From NCBI GenBank assembly GCA_030152505.1, contig JASLJO010000296.1:1-8067 (forward strand): 8,067 nucleotides of DNA. The letters run 5' to 3'. The number at the start of each line of letters is the position of its first letter. Position 1 is the first letter of the stretch. The translations under genes were made by a program, and so were the position numbers. The DNA comes from Solirubrobacterales bacterium. Lineage in GTDB: Bacteria > Actinomycetota > Thermoleophilia > Solirubrobacterales > 70-9. The notes beneath the pieces were generated by a model. That model worked only from the letters and a program-made list of their open reading frames with translations. It ran no database searches and was not told the origin of the DNA. Below are positions 1-5,563 of the stretch, piece by piece.

Positions 1-57
1 TGGCGTTCCGACGGTAGCGCCAGCAACCAATCAAGGCATCGGGGGTACCCCTTCCGA

Positions 58-501
58 ATGAGCAACCTCGGTCGCGGAGCCATCATCTTTGTCGCGGCAC
101 TTGTGGTCGGCGCCTACACCTACGCGAGCGCGTCAGACCTCGACCGAAACGGAGCACTCGGCACGATCGTGTTCAGCACCGCCGTTGACTGGGCGTTTTT
201 CGTCCTCCCGGTCCTCGCGGTCGCGCTCGTCAACCGCTGGTGGGCGCTGTCACTTGCCCTGGTCCCCTTCGCCGTCGAGTTCTACCTTTACGAAGCGACC
301 GACTACGTCTATCCCTTCCACGAGGATCCCTACCCAGCGCTCGTCATCTTCGGGACCGGATTCCTGCTCGCCGTCTACTCGCTCGGCTTCCTGCTGCGCG
401 CTGCGTTTGATCGGCTGATCTCCGAAAGATGGGCCGAAGGCTCCGTGGCAAACTCAGCCAAGAGGGACGCTACTAGGCGAGAATCAGGGCGACGCTGTTG
501 A
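58..501 (+). CDS. Small multi-pass membrane protein of unknown function
   Basis: I do not recognise the family. The 147-residue product has four hydrophobic stretches, at about residues 7-25, 42-60, 61-80 and 93-115. The middle two are separated only by an N-R-W-W turn, and a loop rich in Asp, Glu, Tyr and Pro (about 78-92) precedes the last. This fits a small integral membrane protein of four helices with a charged cytoplasmic tail. ATG at 58 is the start that includes the first hydrophobic segment; no clear Shine-Dalgarno site is seen. The tail after about residue 120 changes character. It is rich in Arg and Ser and uses AGA, AGG and CGA codons that are rare elsewhere in the window, and its last 29 bp overlap the broken peroxiredoxin remnant on the other strand. 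The natural 3' end may therefore have been altered at a rearrangement junction. Confidence is moderate that the gene is real and low for any function. Confidence 0.62.
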   Translation: MSNLGRGAIIFVAALVVGAYTYASASDLDRNGALGTIVFSTAVDWAFFVLPVLAVALVNRWWALSLALVPFAVEFYLYEATDYVYPFHEDPYPALVIFGTGFLLAVYSLGFLLRAAFDRLISERWAEGSVANSAKRDATRRESGRRC

Positions 502-629
502 TCGCCGTGTCGGCGCGGGGATAGAAGTAGAGGACGACGGCCTCGCCGCGCAGTCCGGAGAGAGTCAGCTCCTTGCCATCCTGGTCAGGCAGGGTGAAAT
601 CGGGGGGCGGCCTGGCCTGCTTCGAGCAT
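473..629 (-). pseudogene. bcp: Truncated, frameshifted Bcp-type peroxiredoxin remnant
   Basis: Read leftward from ATG at 629, the frame gives MLEAGQAAP and then runs into a stop after RFHPA. Skipping one C of the six-C run (G602-G607 on the plus strand) gives a textbook peroxiredoxin N-terminus: PDFTLPDQDGKELTLSGLRG, followed by EAVVLYFYPRADT. In Bcp/AhpC-TSA thiol peroxidases, which reduce hydroperoxides in the cytoplasm, this stretch leads directly into P-G-C-T with the peroxidatic cysteine. Here the similarity stops after the Thr at about 506. The frame reads AINSVALILA and ends at TAG (473-475), so the catalytic Cys and roughly 100 further residues are missing. The remnant starts 13 bp after the stop of the acidic-protein gene, so it was the third gene of that leftward operon. 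It overlaps the 3' end of the convergent membrane-protein gene. A single-base sequencing error could explain the frameshift but not the truncation; a chimeric assembly could explain the truncation. Confidence 0.72.
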
Positions 630-642
630 CGTTGGCGGACCG

Positions 643-978
643 TCAGTCCTCGCGGCCCGGCTCCTGGCCGTCCTCGTCCTCGTCGAGCTCCTCGTCGCCC
701 TGTTCGAGCGCGGTCTCCGAGACCGAGCCCGCCGAGCCGGGGTGGTAGTGGGTCTGGAACTCCTCGAGGGCTCGGTCGCGGCGGTCCTCGTCGACCGGGA
801 CGTCGTCGGAGATCCGCACCCAGTCGGCTCCCTCGTAGTCCTCGAGGTTGAAGACCTCCTGGTCGAGCGAGGTCGAGTCGTCGACCACGACGAGCACCTC
901 GGTCTGCGGGTTGAAGTAGGTCCCGGGCTGGTTGAGCAGCTCCTCGACCTCATAGAGGTTCTCGCGGTCGGCGGCCAT
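643..978 (-). CDS. Small acidic hypothetical protein
   Basis: The product has 111 residues and I do not assign a family. The N-terminal 75 residues look folded: an amphipathic start (ENLYEVEELLNQPGTYFNP), a beta-like strand VLVVVDD at about 28-34, then alternating acidic and aromatic residues with W53. The last 30 residues (about 82-111) are low-complexity and strongly acidic, ending in GQEPGRED. No signal peptide or membrane segment is present, so it is probably cytoplasmic. ATG at 978 is chosen because AGGA lies 8 nt upstream; this site is built partly from the TAG stop of the preceding gene (989-991). Translational coupling in a two- or three-gene operon with the membrane-anchored repeat protein upstream and the bcp remnant downstream is likely. 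An open frame continues upstream of this ATG, but it overlaps the neighbour antisense-style and has poor composition. Confidence 0.75.
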   Translation of the reverse strand: MAADRENLYEVEELLNQPGTYFNPQTEVLVVVDDSTSLDQEVFNLEDYEGADWVRISDDVPVDEDRRDRALEEFQTHYHPGSAGSVSETALEQGDEELDEDEDGQEPGRED

Positions 979-988
979 CCACTCGATC

Positions 989-1438
989 CTACAAATCCGC
1001 GAGCTGGCGCTCCACCTCGGCCTCGACGTCGAGCGGCGCCTCGCCGCGGCGCATGCGCCGTTCGTTACGAGCGACGACGAGCTGGCGCACCTCGGCGCGC
1101 AGCTTCTCGTCGATCGCCGGCCCTGCGGCGCCGGACGAATCGAGCAGGCGCGTGACCTCGGCCTCGACGTCGAGCGGCGCCTCGCCGCGCTGCTGGCGCC
1201 GGTAGGACTTCGCCTCGAGCATCTGCCGCGCCTCCGCCTCCTGCAGCCTGCGATCGACCGGCCCGTCGGGCTGGGAGAGGCGGCTCGGCGGCGGCATCTC
1301 CTGCTCGATCGCAAACGGGCCTTTGCCGACGCTCTCCCAGAGCGGGCCGGTGCGGGCAAAGGCGATCAGGGCGATGGGCAGGGCGATCAGCGTGATCAGG
1401 GTGAGAACGAAGCCAGCCTGGATGTCGAGCAGAGCCAT
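989..1438 (-). CDS. Membrane-anchored protein with a duplicated RGEAPLDVEAEV motif
   Basis: This is a 149-residue product of unrecognised family. Residues 9-27 (FVLTLITLIALPIALIAFA) form one N-terminal transmembrane helix, preceded by a short uncharged segment. The rest is a charged, probably helical region facing the cytoplasm. The motif RGEAPLDVEAEV occurs twice, at 84-95 and 131-142, each time preceded by an Arg-rich helix (SYRRQQ and ARNERRMR) and followed by a short Leu-containing helix, giving a repeat of about 27 residues with a 47-residue period. The pattern resembles short C-terminal helical modules such as SHOCT, but I do not claim homology. ATG at 1438 is preferred; TTG at 1444 is in frame and would add two residues. 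It is the first gene of the leftward operon and lies divergent from the acyl-CoA dehydrogenase across 91 bp that carry a FadR-like palindrome. Confidence 0.74.
   Translation of the reverse strand: MALLDIQAGFVLTLITLIALPIALIAFARTGPLWESVGKGPFAIEQEMPPPSRLSQPDGPVDRRLQEAEARQMLEAKSYRRQQRGEAPLDVEAEVTRLLDSSGAAGPAIDEKLRAEVRQLVVARNERRMRRGEAPLDVEAEVERQLADL
1014..1189. repeat. 35-bp perfect direct repeat, two in-frame copies
   Basis: The copies lie at 1014-1048 and 1155-1189 and match at all 35 positions. They are 141 bp apart, exactly 47 codons, so both encode the same residues, RGEAPLDVEAEV with flanking codon parts, inside the membrane-anchored protein gene. The identity extends through third codon positions, so this is a recent duplication or gene conversion rather than slow convergence. 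It is internal to the gene and not a mobile element. Confidence 0.85.
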
Positions 1439-1447
1439 CGCCAATCC

Positions 1448-1453
1448 AGCCTA
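1448..1453 (-). promoter_or_regulatory. Possible -10 box of the leftward operon
   Basis: On the minus strand TAGGCT matches the actinobacterial -10 pattern TAnnnT and lies 9 nt before the ATG at 1438, which would give a leaderless or nearly leaderless message. No good -35 hexamer is seen 16-19 nt further upstream; that area is taken by the palindrome at 1478-1495. If this promoter is real, a repressor on the palindrome would probably also affect it. Confidence 0.3.
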
Positions 1454-1477
1454 CATCCGCTACCCTTTGACGCTGGT

Positions 1478-1495
1478 TGACTGACTAGTCAATCG
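1478..1495. promoter_or_regulatory. FadR-like (TetR-family) operator upstream of the acyl-CoA dehydrogenase
   Basis: The 18 bases TGACTGACTAGTCAATCG are centred on a perfect 10-bp palindrome, TGACTAGTCA (1482-1491). Compared with the published Bacillus subtilis FadR (YsiA) consensus TGAATGAnTAnTCATTCA, 13 of the 16 fixed positions match. FadR is a TetR-family repressor of fatty-acid degradation genes that is released by long-chain acyl-CoA. The position, 35 bp before the start codon of a gene in that pathway, fits. The cognate regulator gene is not in the window, so the assignment is by site and context only. Confidence 0.6.
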
Positions 1496-1515
1496 GCCCA
1501 CTCCCACCGAGAAAA

Positions 1516-1520
1516 AGGAG
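1516..1520 (+). promoter_or_regulatory. Shine-Dalgarno site deciding the GTG start of the dehydrogenase
   Basis: AGGAG lies 9 nt before GTG at 1530 and is preceded by an A-run (1512-1516). It supports the GTG start, which gives the standard acyl-CoA dehydrogenase N-terminus (VDFTLTDEQKDLRE). It also shows that this gene has a leadered message, unlike the neighbouring genes that look leaderless. Confidence 0.75.
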
Positions 1521-1529
1521 CTTCGAGCA

Positions 1530-2762
1530 GTGGTTGACTTCACCCTGACCGACGAGCAGAAAGACCTGCGCGAGCTGGCGCACAACTTCGCGGAGAAAGA
1601 GATCCGCAAGGTCGCCTGGGAGTACGACAAAGAGGGGACCTGGCCGCAGGACATCATCGACAAGGCCTGGGAGGTGGGGTTGATGAACACCCACATCCCC
1701 GAGGCCTACGGCGGACCCGGCCTCGACTACCTCTCCGGCTGCCTGATCGAGGAGGAGATGGGCTGGGGCTGTTCGGGCATCGGCACCTCGCTGATGGCCA
1801 ATGGCCTCGCCTCGGCGCCGATCACGCTCGGTGGCTCCGAGGAGACCAAGAAGAAGTACCTCGGCATGCTGACCGAAAGCGCCAAGCTCGCCTCCTTCTG
1901 CCTGACCGAGCCCGACGCCGGCTCCGACGTCTCCGGGATGAAGACCCGCGCCGTCAAGAAGGGCGACAAGTACGTCATCAGCGGCTCCAAGTGCTTCATC
2001 ACCAACGGCAGCTACGCCGACTACTTCACGGTCTACGCCAAGACCGATCCCGAGGCCGGCCACCGCGGGATCAGCGCCTTCGTCGTCGACGCCGACCTCC
2101 CCGGGGTCACCGTCGACAAGAAGGAGGACAAGATGGGCCAGCGGGCATCCAACACCGCGACCATCTCTTTCGACGAAGTCGAGATCCCGGCCGAGAATTT
2201 GATCGGCGAGGAAAACAAGGGCTTCAAGCTGGCGATGATGACCCTCGACCGCACCCGTCCGGGTGTCTCGGCGATGGCCGTCGGCATCGGCCGCGCCGCG
2301 TTCGAGTACGCGGCCGAGTACTCGAAGGAAAGGGTTCAGTTCGGCGTGCCGATCGCCATGCACCAGGCGATCCAGTTCATGATCGCCGACATGGCGACCA
2401 AGGTCGACGCCGGCCGCCTGCTGGTCTGGAACTCGGCTGTGCTGCTCGACCAGGGCAAGCGCAACACGCTCGTCTCCTCGGAGGCCAAGCGCTTCGCCGC
2501 CGACTCGGCGATGGAGATCACCGTCGACGCCGTGCAGGTCTACGGCGGCTACGGCTTCATCAAGGAGTACCCGGTGGAGAAGCTGATGCGCGACGCGAAG
2601 GTCATGCAGCTGTATGAGGGCACCAGCCAGATCCAGCGCCTGGTGATCGCCAAAGAAGTGCTGCTGCCGCGCAACGTCGACGAGCCCACCCCCGAGGCCG
2701 AAGTGGCGAAGGCCAAGGCGGCCGAAGACAGCCAGGCCGAGCAGGCCGCGGCAACCGTCTGA
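1530..2762 (+). CDS. Acyl-CoA dehydrogenase (medium-chain type, FAD-dependent)
   Basis: This flavoenzyme makes trans-2-enoyl-CoA from acyl-CoA in the first step of beta-oxidation and passes electrons to electron-transfer flavoprotein. Its 410 residues cover the full fold. The N-terminal helical domain (about 1-118) begins FTLTDEQKDLRE. The middle beta domain carries ASFCLTEPDAGSDVSG (121-136) and CFITNG (155-160), which contact FAD and substrate. The C-terminal helical domain has ERVQFG (267-272), QVYGGYGFIKEYP (336-348) and YEGTSQIQR (362-370). E363 sits at the catalytic-base position of medium- and short-chain enzymes, which argues against the isovaleryl/long-chain class whose base lies on another helix. 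The Ala/Glu-rich tail of about 30 residues (381-410) is extra. The GTG start is fixed by AGGAG 9 nt upstream. Control by acyl-CoA through the FadR-like palindrome is inferred, and a strong hairpin follows the stop. The exact chain length or branched substrate cannot be told from sequence alone. Confidence 0.95.
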   Translation: MVDFTLTDEQKDLRELAHNFAEKEIRKVAWEYDKEGTWPQDIIDKAWEVGLMNTHIPEAYGGPGLDYLSGCLIEEEMGWGCSGIGTSLMANGLASAPITLGGSEETKKKYLGMLTESAKLASFCLTEPDAGSDVSGMKTRAVKKGDKYVISGSKCFITNGSYADYFTVYAKTDPEAGHRGISAFVVDADLPGVTVDKKEDKMGQRASNTATISFDEVEIPAENLIGEENKGFKLAMMTLDRTRPGVSAMAVGIGRAAFEYAAEYSKERVQFGVPIAMHQAIQFMIADMATKVDAGRLLVWNSAVLLDQGKRNTLVSSEAKRFAADSAMEITVDAVQVYGGYGFIKEYPVEKLMRDAKVMQLYEGTSQIQRLVIAKEVLLPRNVDEPTPEAEVAKAKAAEDSQAEQAAATV

Positions 2763-2783
2763 GCGCGCAACGCACTGCTTCGC

Positions 2784-2821
2784 TGGACACTTTGCCCCCG
2801 CAATCGGGGGCAAAGTGTCCA
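2784..2821 (+). terminator. Perfect 17-bp hairpin after the dehydrogenase gene
   Basis: The arms 2784-2800 and 2805-2821 are exactly complementary over 17 bp (outer sequence TGGACACTTTGCCCCCG) and enclose a CAAT loop. The stem starts 21 bp after the stop codon, and only a loose T-rich run follows (ATTGTTCGTCT). It probably ends transcription of the dehydrogenase gene before the next promoter. The stem is longer and more perfect than most intrinsic terminators and has a weak U-tract, so it might instead be a copy of a dispersed palindromic (REP-like) element used as a terminator. Confidence 0.65.
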
Positions 2822-2841
2822 ATTGTTCGTCTAGCGAGGCC

Positions 2842-2871
2842 TTGACTCGCGTCCGCTTGCGGGGTTAGGGT
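2842..2871 (+). promoter_or_regulatory. Promoter for a leaderless message
   Basis: TTGACT (2842-2847), an 18-nt spacer and TAGGGT (2866-2871) match the housekeeping sigma pattern of high-GC actinobacteria (TTGACn, TAnnnT). The next ATG is only 8 nt further on, at 2880, the normal distance to a transcription start, so the message probably begins at or next to the A of the start codon. This explains the lack of a well-placed Shine-Dalgarno site. Confidence 0.65.
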
Positions 2872-2879
2872 CGGCGGCG

Positions 2880-3680
2880 ATGGAGGCTGCACAGCCACCC
2901 GCCCCGACGCCGTCGAAGCGGATCGGCGTCGGCGAGGTCATCAGCGAGACCTTTTCGATCTACGGACAGAACCTCGGCGCACTGCTCGGCAGCGCGATCG
3001 TCGTCTTCGTCGTCGTCGGCCTGATCGCCGGCCTGTTGCAGAGCACCAACAGCTTCATCCTCGTCCTGCTCGCCGCGGTGGTTCGCGTCGCCGGTGACGC
3101 CCTCTACGTCGGCTTCGTGGTCGGGCTGGTCAGCGACGTGCGCGACGGTCGTCGCGACCAGACCGTCGGCGATCTCTTCTCCGCGGCCGCGCCGTACATC
3201 CTGCCGTTGATCGGCTTCGGCATCCTCGCTGGGATCGGGATCACGATCGGGCTCATCCTGATCATCGTCCCCGGTCTGATCCTGCTCACCTTCTGGTCGG
3301 TCGGGGCGCCCTCGATCGTTGTCGAGGGGCAGGGCGTGTTCGACGCCTTTGGCCGCAGCTGGAATCTCGTACGCGGCGACGCCTGGTCGGTCTTCGGTGT
3401 CCTCCTGATCACCTTCCTGATCGTGGTCGTGGTCGGCGCCATACTCACCGCGATCGGCGCCGCGATCGGCGTCGCCGGCTTCATCATCGCCGCGATTATC
3501 TCGGCGGCGATCACCGCGCCGATCTACTCGCTCGCGGTCAGCGTCCTCTACTTCGACCTCGGCGGCGACTCCGGCGTCCCTGGCCCGACCGCGCCCGCCG
3601 CACCTCAACCCACGCAGGCGCCGCCGCCTCCACCTCCGCCGAGCGAACCGCCCCCGCCGCCGGCTCCGACCAGCGTCTAG
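2880..3680 (+). CDS. Polytopic membrane protein resembling the GDPD membrane-domain / DUF975 group, Pro-rich tail
   Basis: The 266-residue product has a short polar N-terminus and then GVGEVISETFSIYGQN, an amphipathic entry typical of this broad group. Five or six hydrophobic segments follow, at about 33-54, 58-84, 105-138 (probably two), 170-195 and 197-225. Between them lies IIVPGLILLTFWSVGAPSIV, then a cytoplasmic helix VEGQGVFDAFGRSWNLVRGD (148-167). This order (PG-containing helix, 'VVEG', a helix with F-x-R-S-W-x-L-V-x-G) is what I associate with the membrane domain seen beside glycerophosphodiester phosphodiesterases and in DUF975-like proteins. No catalytic domain is attached. Residues 232-263 are low-complexity, mostly Pro with Ala, Thr and Ser, and are probably a disordered cytoplasmic tail. 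ATG at 2880 lies 8 nt after a TAGGGT -10 box. Its stop overlaps the typA stop. Role unknown; homeostasis of membrane lipids or protein insertion is speculation. Confidence 0.82.
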   Translation: MEAAQPPAPTPSKRIGVGEVISETFSIYGQNLGALLGSAIVVFVVVGLIAGLLQSTNSFILVLLAAVVRVAGDALYVGFVVGLVSDVRDGRRDQTVGDLFSAAAPYILPLIGFGILAGIGITIGLILIIVPGLILLTFWSVGAPSIVVEGQGVFDAFGRSWNLVRGDAWSVFGVLLITFLIVVVVGAILTAIGAAIGVAGFIIAAIISAAITAPIYSLAVSVLYFDLGGDSGVPGPTAPAAPQPTQAPPPPPPPSEPPPPPAPTSV

Positions 3681-5512
3681 GCCACCCGGGCGCTCTGGCG
3701 AGCGGCCTTCTGGCGCTTCGTCTTGTCGAGCTCGACCTTGCGCAGACGGATCGAGTCCGGGGTCACTTCGACGCACTCGTCATCGCGCAGGAACTCGAGC
3801 GCGGCTTCCAGCGAGAGGCGTTTGGCCGGCGTCAGGCGGACGAGGACGTCGGCGCTGGCGGCCCGCATGTTGGTCTGCTGCTTCTCCTTGATCGCGTTGA
3901 CGTCGAGGTCGTCGGCGCGGGCGTTCTCGCCGACGATCATCCCCTCGTAGACCTCCTCGCCGGGGCCGACGAACATCGTGCCGCGATCCTGCAGGCTCAG
4001 CAGGGCGTAGCTGGCGCTGGCGCCGCGCCGGTCGGCGACGAGCGAGCCCGTCGCCCGGGTGCGCAGCTCTCCAGCCCAGGGCTCCCAGCGGTCGAAGACG
4101 TGGTGCATCAGCCCTGCGCCGCGGGTCTCGGTGAGGAACTCGGTGCGCAGGCCGATCAGGCCGCGCGCCGGCACCAGGTAGTCCATCCGCACCCAGCCCG
4201 TCGAGTGGTTGACCATGTGGTCGAGCCGGCCCTTGCGGCCGGCGAGCAGCTGGGTGACGGCGCCGACGTGCTCCTCGGGCACGTCGATCGCCAGCCGTTC
4301 GACCGGCTCGCAGAGCTCGCCGTCGATCTCGCGGGTGATCACCCGCGGCTGGCCGGCGGTCAGCTCGAAGCCCTCGCGCCGCATCAGCTCCAGCAGGACG
4401 ACGAGCTGCAGCTCACCGCGGCCCTGCACCTCCCAGGAATCCGGCCGTTCCGTGTCGGTCACCCGGATCGAGACGTTGCCGACCAGCTCGGCGTCGAGCC
4501 GGTCGCGGACCTGGCGCGCGGTCAGCTTGCTGCCCTCGGTCCCCGCCAGGGGTGAGGTGTTGATGCCGACCACGATCGAGAGCGAGGGCTCGTCCACCGT
4601 GATCACCGGCAGCGGTCGCGGATCCTCGGGGTCGGCCAGGGTCTCGCCGATCGTCACCTCGGGCAGGCCGGCGACGGCGATGATCTCACCCGGGCCCGCT
4701 TCCTCGGCGGCGACCCGGTCGAGCGCCTCGGTGACGTAGAGCTCGGAGATCGTCGCCCGCTCGACGCTGCCGTCGGCTCGACACCAGGCGATCGGCCGGC
4801 CGGCGCGGATGCTGCCGTGGCGAACGCGGCAGAGGGCAAGCCGGCCGACATAGGGGTCGGCGTCGAGGTTGGTCACATGCGCCTGGAAGGGGTGATCCGG
4901 GTCGTACTCGGGCGCGGGGATGCGCTCCAGCATCAAATCCATGAGTGGCGCCAGGTCGCTCCCCTCGGTGCCTTCCTCCAGTGCCGCCCAGCCCGCTCTG
5001 GCGTTGGTGTAGACGATCGGGAAGTCGACCTGCTCGTCGTCGGCGTCGAGGTCGAGGAAGAGCTCGTAGACCTCGTCGACGACCTCGGCTATACGGGCGT
5101 CCGGGCGATCGACCTTGTTGACGACGAGGATCACCGGCAGCTTCGCTTCGAGCGCCTTGCGCAGCACGAAGCGGGTCTGCGGCAGCGGCCCCTCGGAGGC
5201 GTCGACCAGCAGCAGCACCCCGTCGACCATCGTCAGCCCGCGCTCGACCTCGCCGCCGAAGTCGGCATGGCCGGGGGTGTCGATGATGTTGAACTTGACC
5301 CCCTCGTAGTTGACGGTCGTGTTCTTGGCGAGGATCGTGATCCCCTTCTCCCGCTCTAGGTCCATCGAGTCCATCACCCGCTCGGCGACATCCTGCCCTT
5401 TGCGGAAAGCGCCGCTCTGCCACAGCATCGCGTCGACCAGCGTCGTCTTGCCGTGGTCGACGTGGGCGATGATCGCGATGTTTCTGAGGTCGTCTCGGGT
5501 CTTCATGGTCAT
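3677..5512 (-). CDS. typA: TypA/BipA translational GTPase
   Basis: TypA (BipA) is an EF-G-like GTPase that binds ribosomes and helps assemble the large subunit, notably in the cold or under stress. The 611 residues match the family's usual length. The G domain shows AHVDHGKTT (P-loop, 16-24), REKGITI with switch I Thr59, DTPGHADFGG (78-87), NKVD (132-135) and NARAG (170-174, the G5 loop). The beta-barrel domain II begins near 206 (HPFQAHVTNLDADPYVGRL). Next come the domain with RGELQLVVLLELMRREGFEL, an EF-G-like C-terminal region (GLIGLRTEFLTETRGAGLM), and the TypA-specific C-terminus ending in a Lys/Arg-rich helix. ATG at 5512 is used; ATG at 5506 is equally possible and matches many homologues (MKTRDDLRNIAIIAH). 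Neither has a Shine-Dalgarno site, because the bases upstream are the U-tract and stem of the csp terminator. It probably lies in one unit with csp. Confidence 0.96.
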   Translation of the reverse strand: MTMKTRDDLRNIAIIAHVDHGKTTLVDAMLWQSGAFRKGQDVAERVMDSMDLEREKGITILAKNTTVNYEGVKFNIIDTPGHADFGGEVERGLTMVDGVLLLVDASEGPLPQTRFVLRKALEAKLPVILVVNKVDRPDARIAEVVDEVYELFLDLDADDEQVDFPIVYTNARAGWAALEEGTEGSDLAPLMDLMLERIPAPEYDPDHPFQAHVTNLDADPYVGRLALCRVRHGSIRAGRPIAWCRADGSVERATISELYVTEALDRVAAEEAGPGEIIAVAGLPEVTIGETLADPEDPRPLPVITVDEPSLSIVVGINTSPLAGTEGSKLTARQVRDRLDAELVGNVSIRVTDTERPDSWEVQGRGELQLVVLLELMRREGFELTAGQPRVITREIDGELCEPVERLAIDVPEEHVGAVTQLLAGRKGRLDHMVNHSTGWVRMDYLVPARGLIGLRTEFLTETRGAGLMHHVFDRWEPWAGELRTRATGSLVADRRGASASYALLSLQDRGTMFVGPGEEVYEGMIVGENARADDLDVNAIKEKQQTNMRAASADVLVRLTPAKRLSLEAALEFLRDDECVEVTPDSIRLRKVELDKTKRQKAARQSARVA

Positions 5513-5539
5513 AAAAAGGGCCCGCCGTAGGGCGGGCCC
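5513..5539 (-). terminator. Intrinsic terminator of csp abutting the typA start codon
   Basis: On the minus strand, a 9-bp G+C stem (GGGCCCGCC pairing with GGCGGGCCC, plus-strand arms 5531-5539 and 5518-5526) with a 4-nt loop is followed by five T residues (5517-5513) and then at once by ATG of typA at 5512. The hairpin starts 24 bp after the csp stop. The plus strand has no T-run on its far side, so it acts leftward only. A strong terminator placed exactly at the translation start of the next gene suggests controlled read-through. Confidence 0.85.
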
Positions 5540-5563
5540 CGTAACGCTAAGAGCGGTGTGCGA

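Noticed and set aside
42..51. Perfect 10-bp palindrome GGGGTACCCC just before the first gene
   Set aside because: Short G+C palindromes are common in this composition, and no promoter or second copy supports an operator role.
1439..1444. TTG at 1444 as the start of the membrane-anchored repeat protein
   Set aside because: It adds only two residues and uses a rarer start codon. ATG at 1438 lies at a better distance from both the GGA and the TAGGCT box, although TTG cannot be fully excluded.
1485..2822. A 445-codon open frame on the minus strand, antisense to the acyl-CoA dehydrogenase
   Set aside because: It mirrors the codon positions of a very well-supported gene. Its product is a low-complexity mix of Leu, Asp, Gly, Val and His, with no motif, start site or ribosome site. 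GC-rich third positions create such frames.
2865..3776. 303-codon minus-strand frame antisense to the membrane protein
   Set aside because: It is dominated by Arg, Asp and Gly, has no ribosome site and spans two real genes. The plus-strand gene has clear membrane helices and a promoter.
4686..5423. Long open frame in another minus-strand frame inside typA
   Set aside because: Its product is Arg/Gly/Pro-rich and without motifs, while typA motifs are intact over the same bases. It is a composition artefact.
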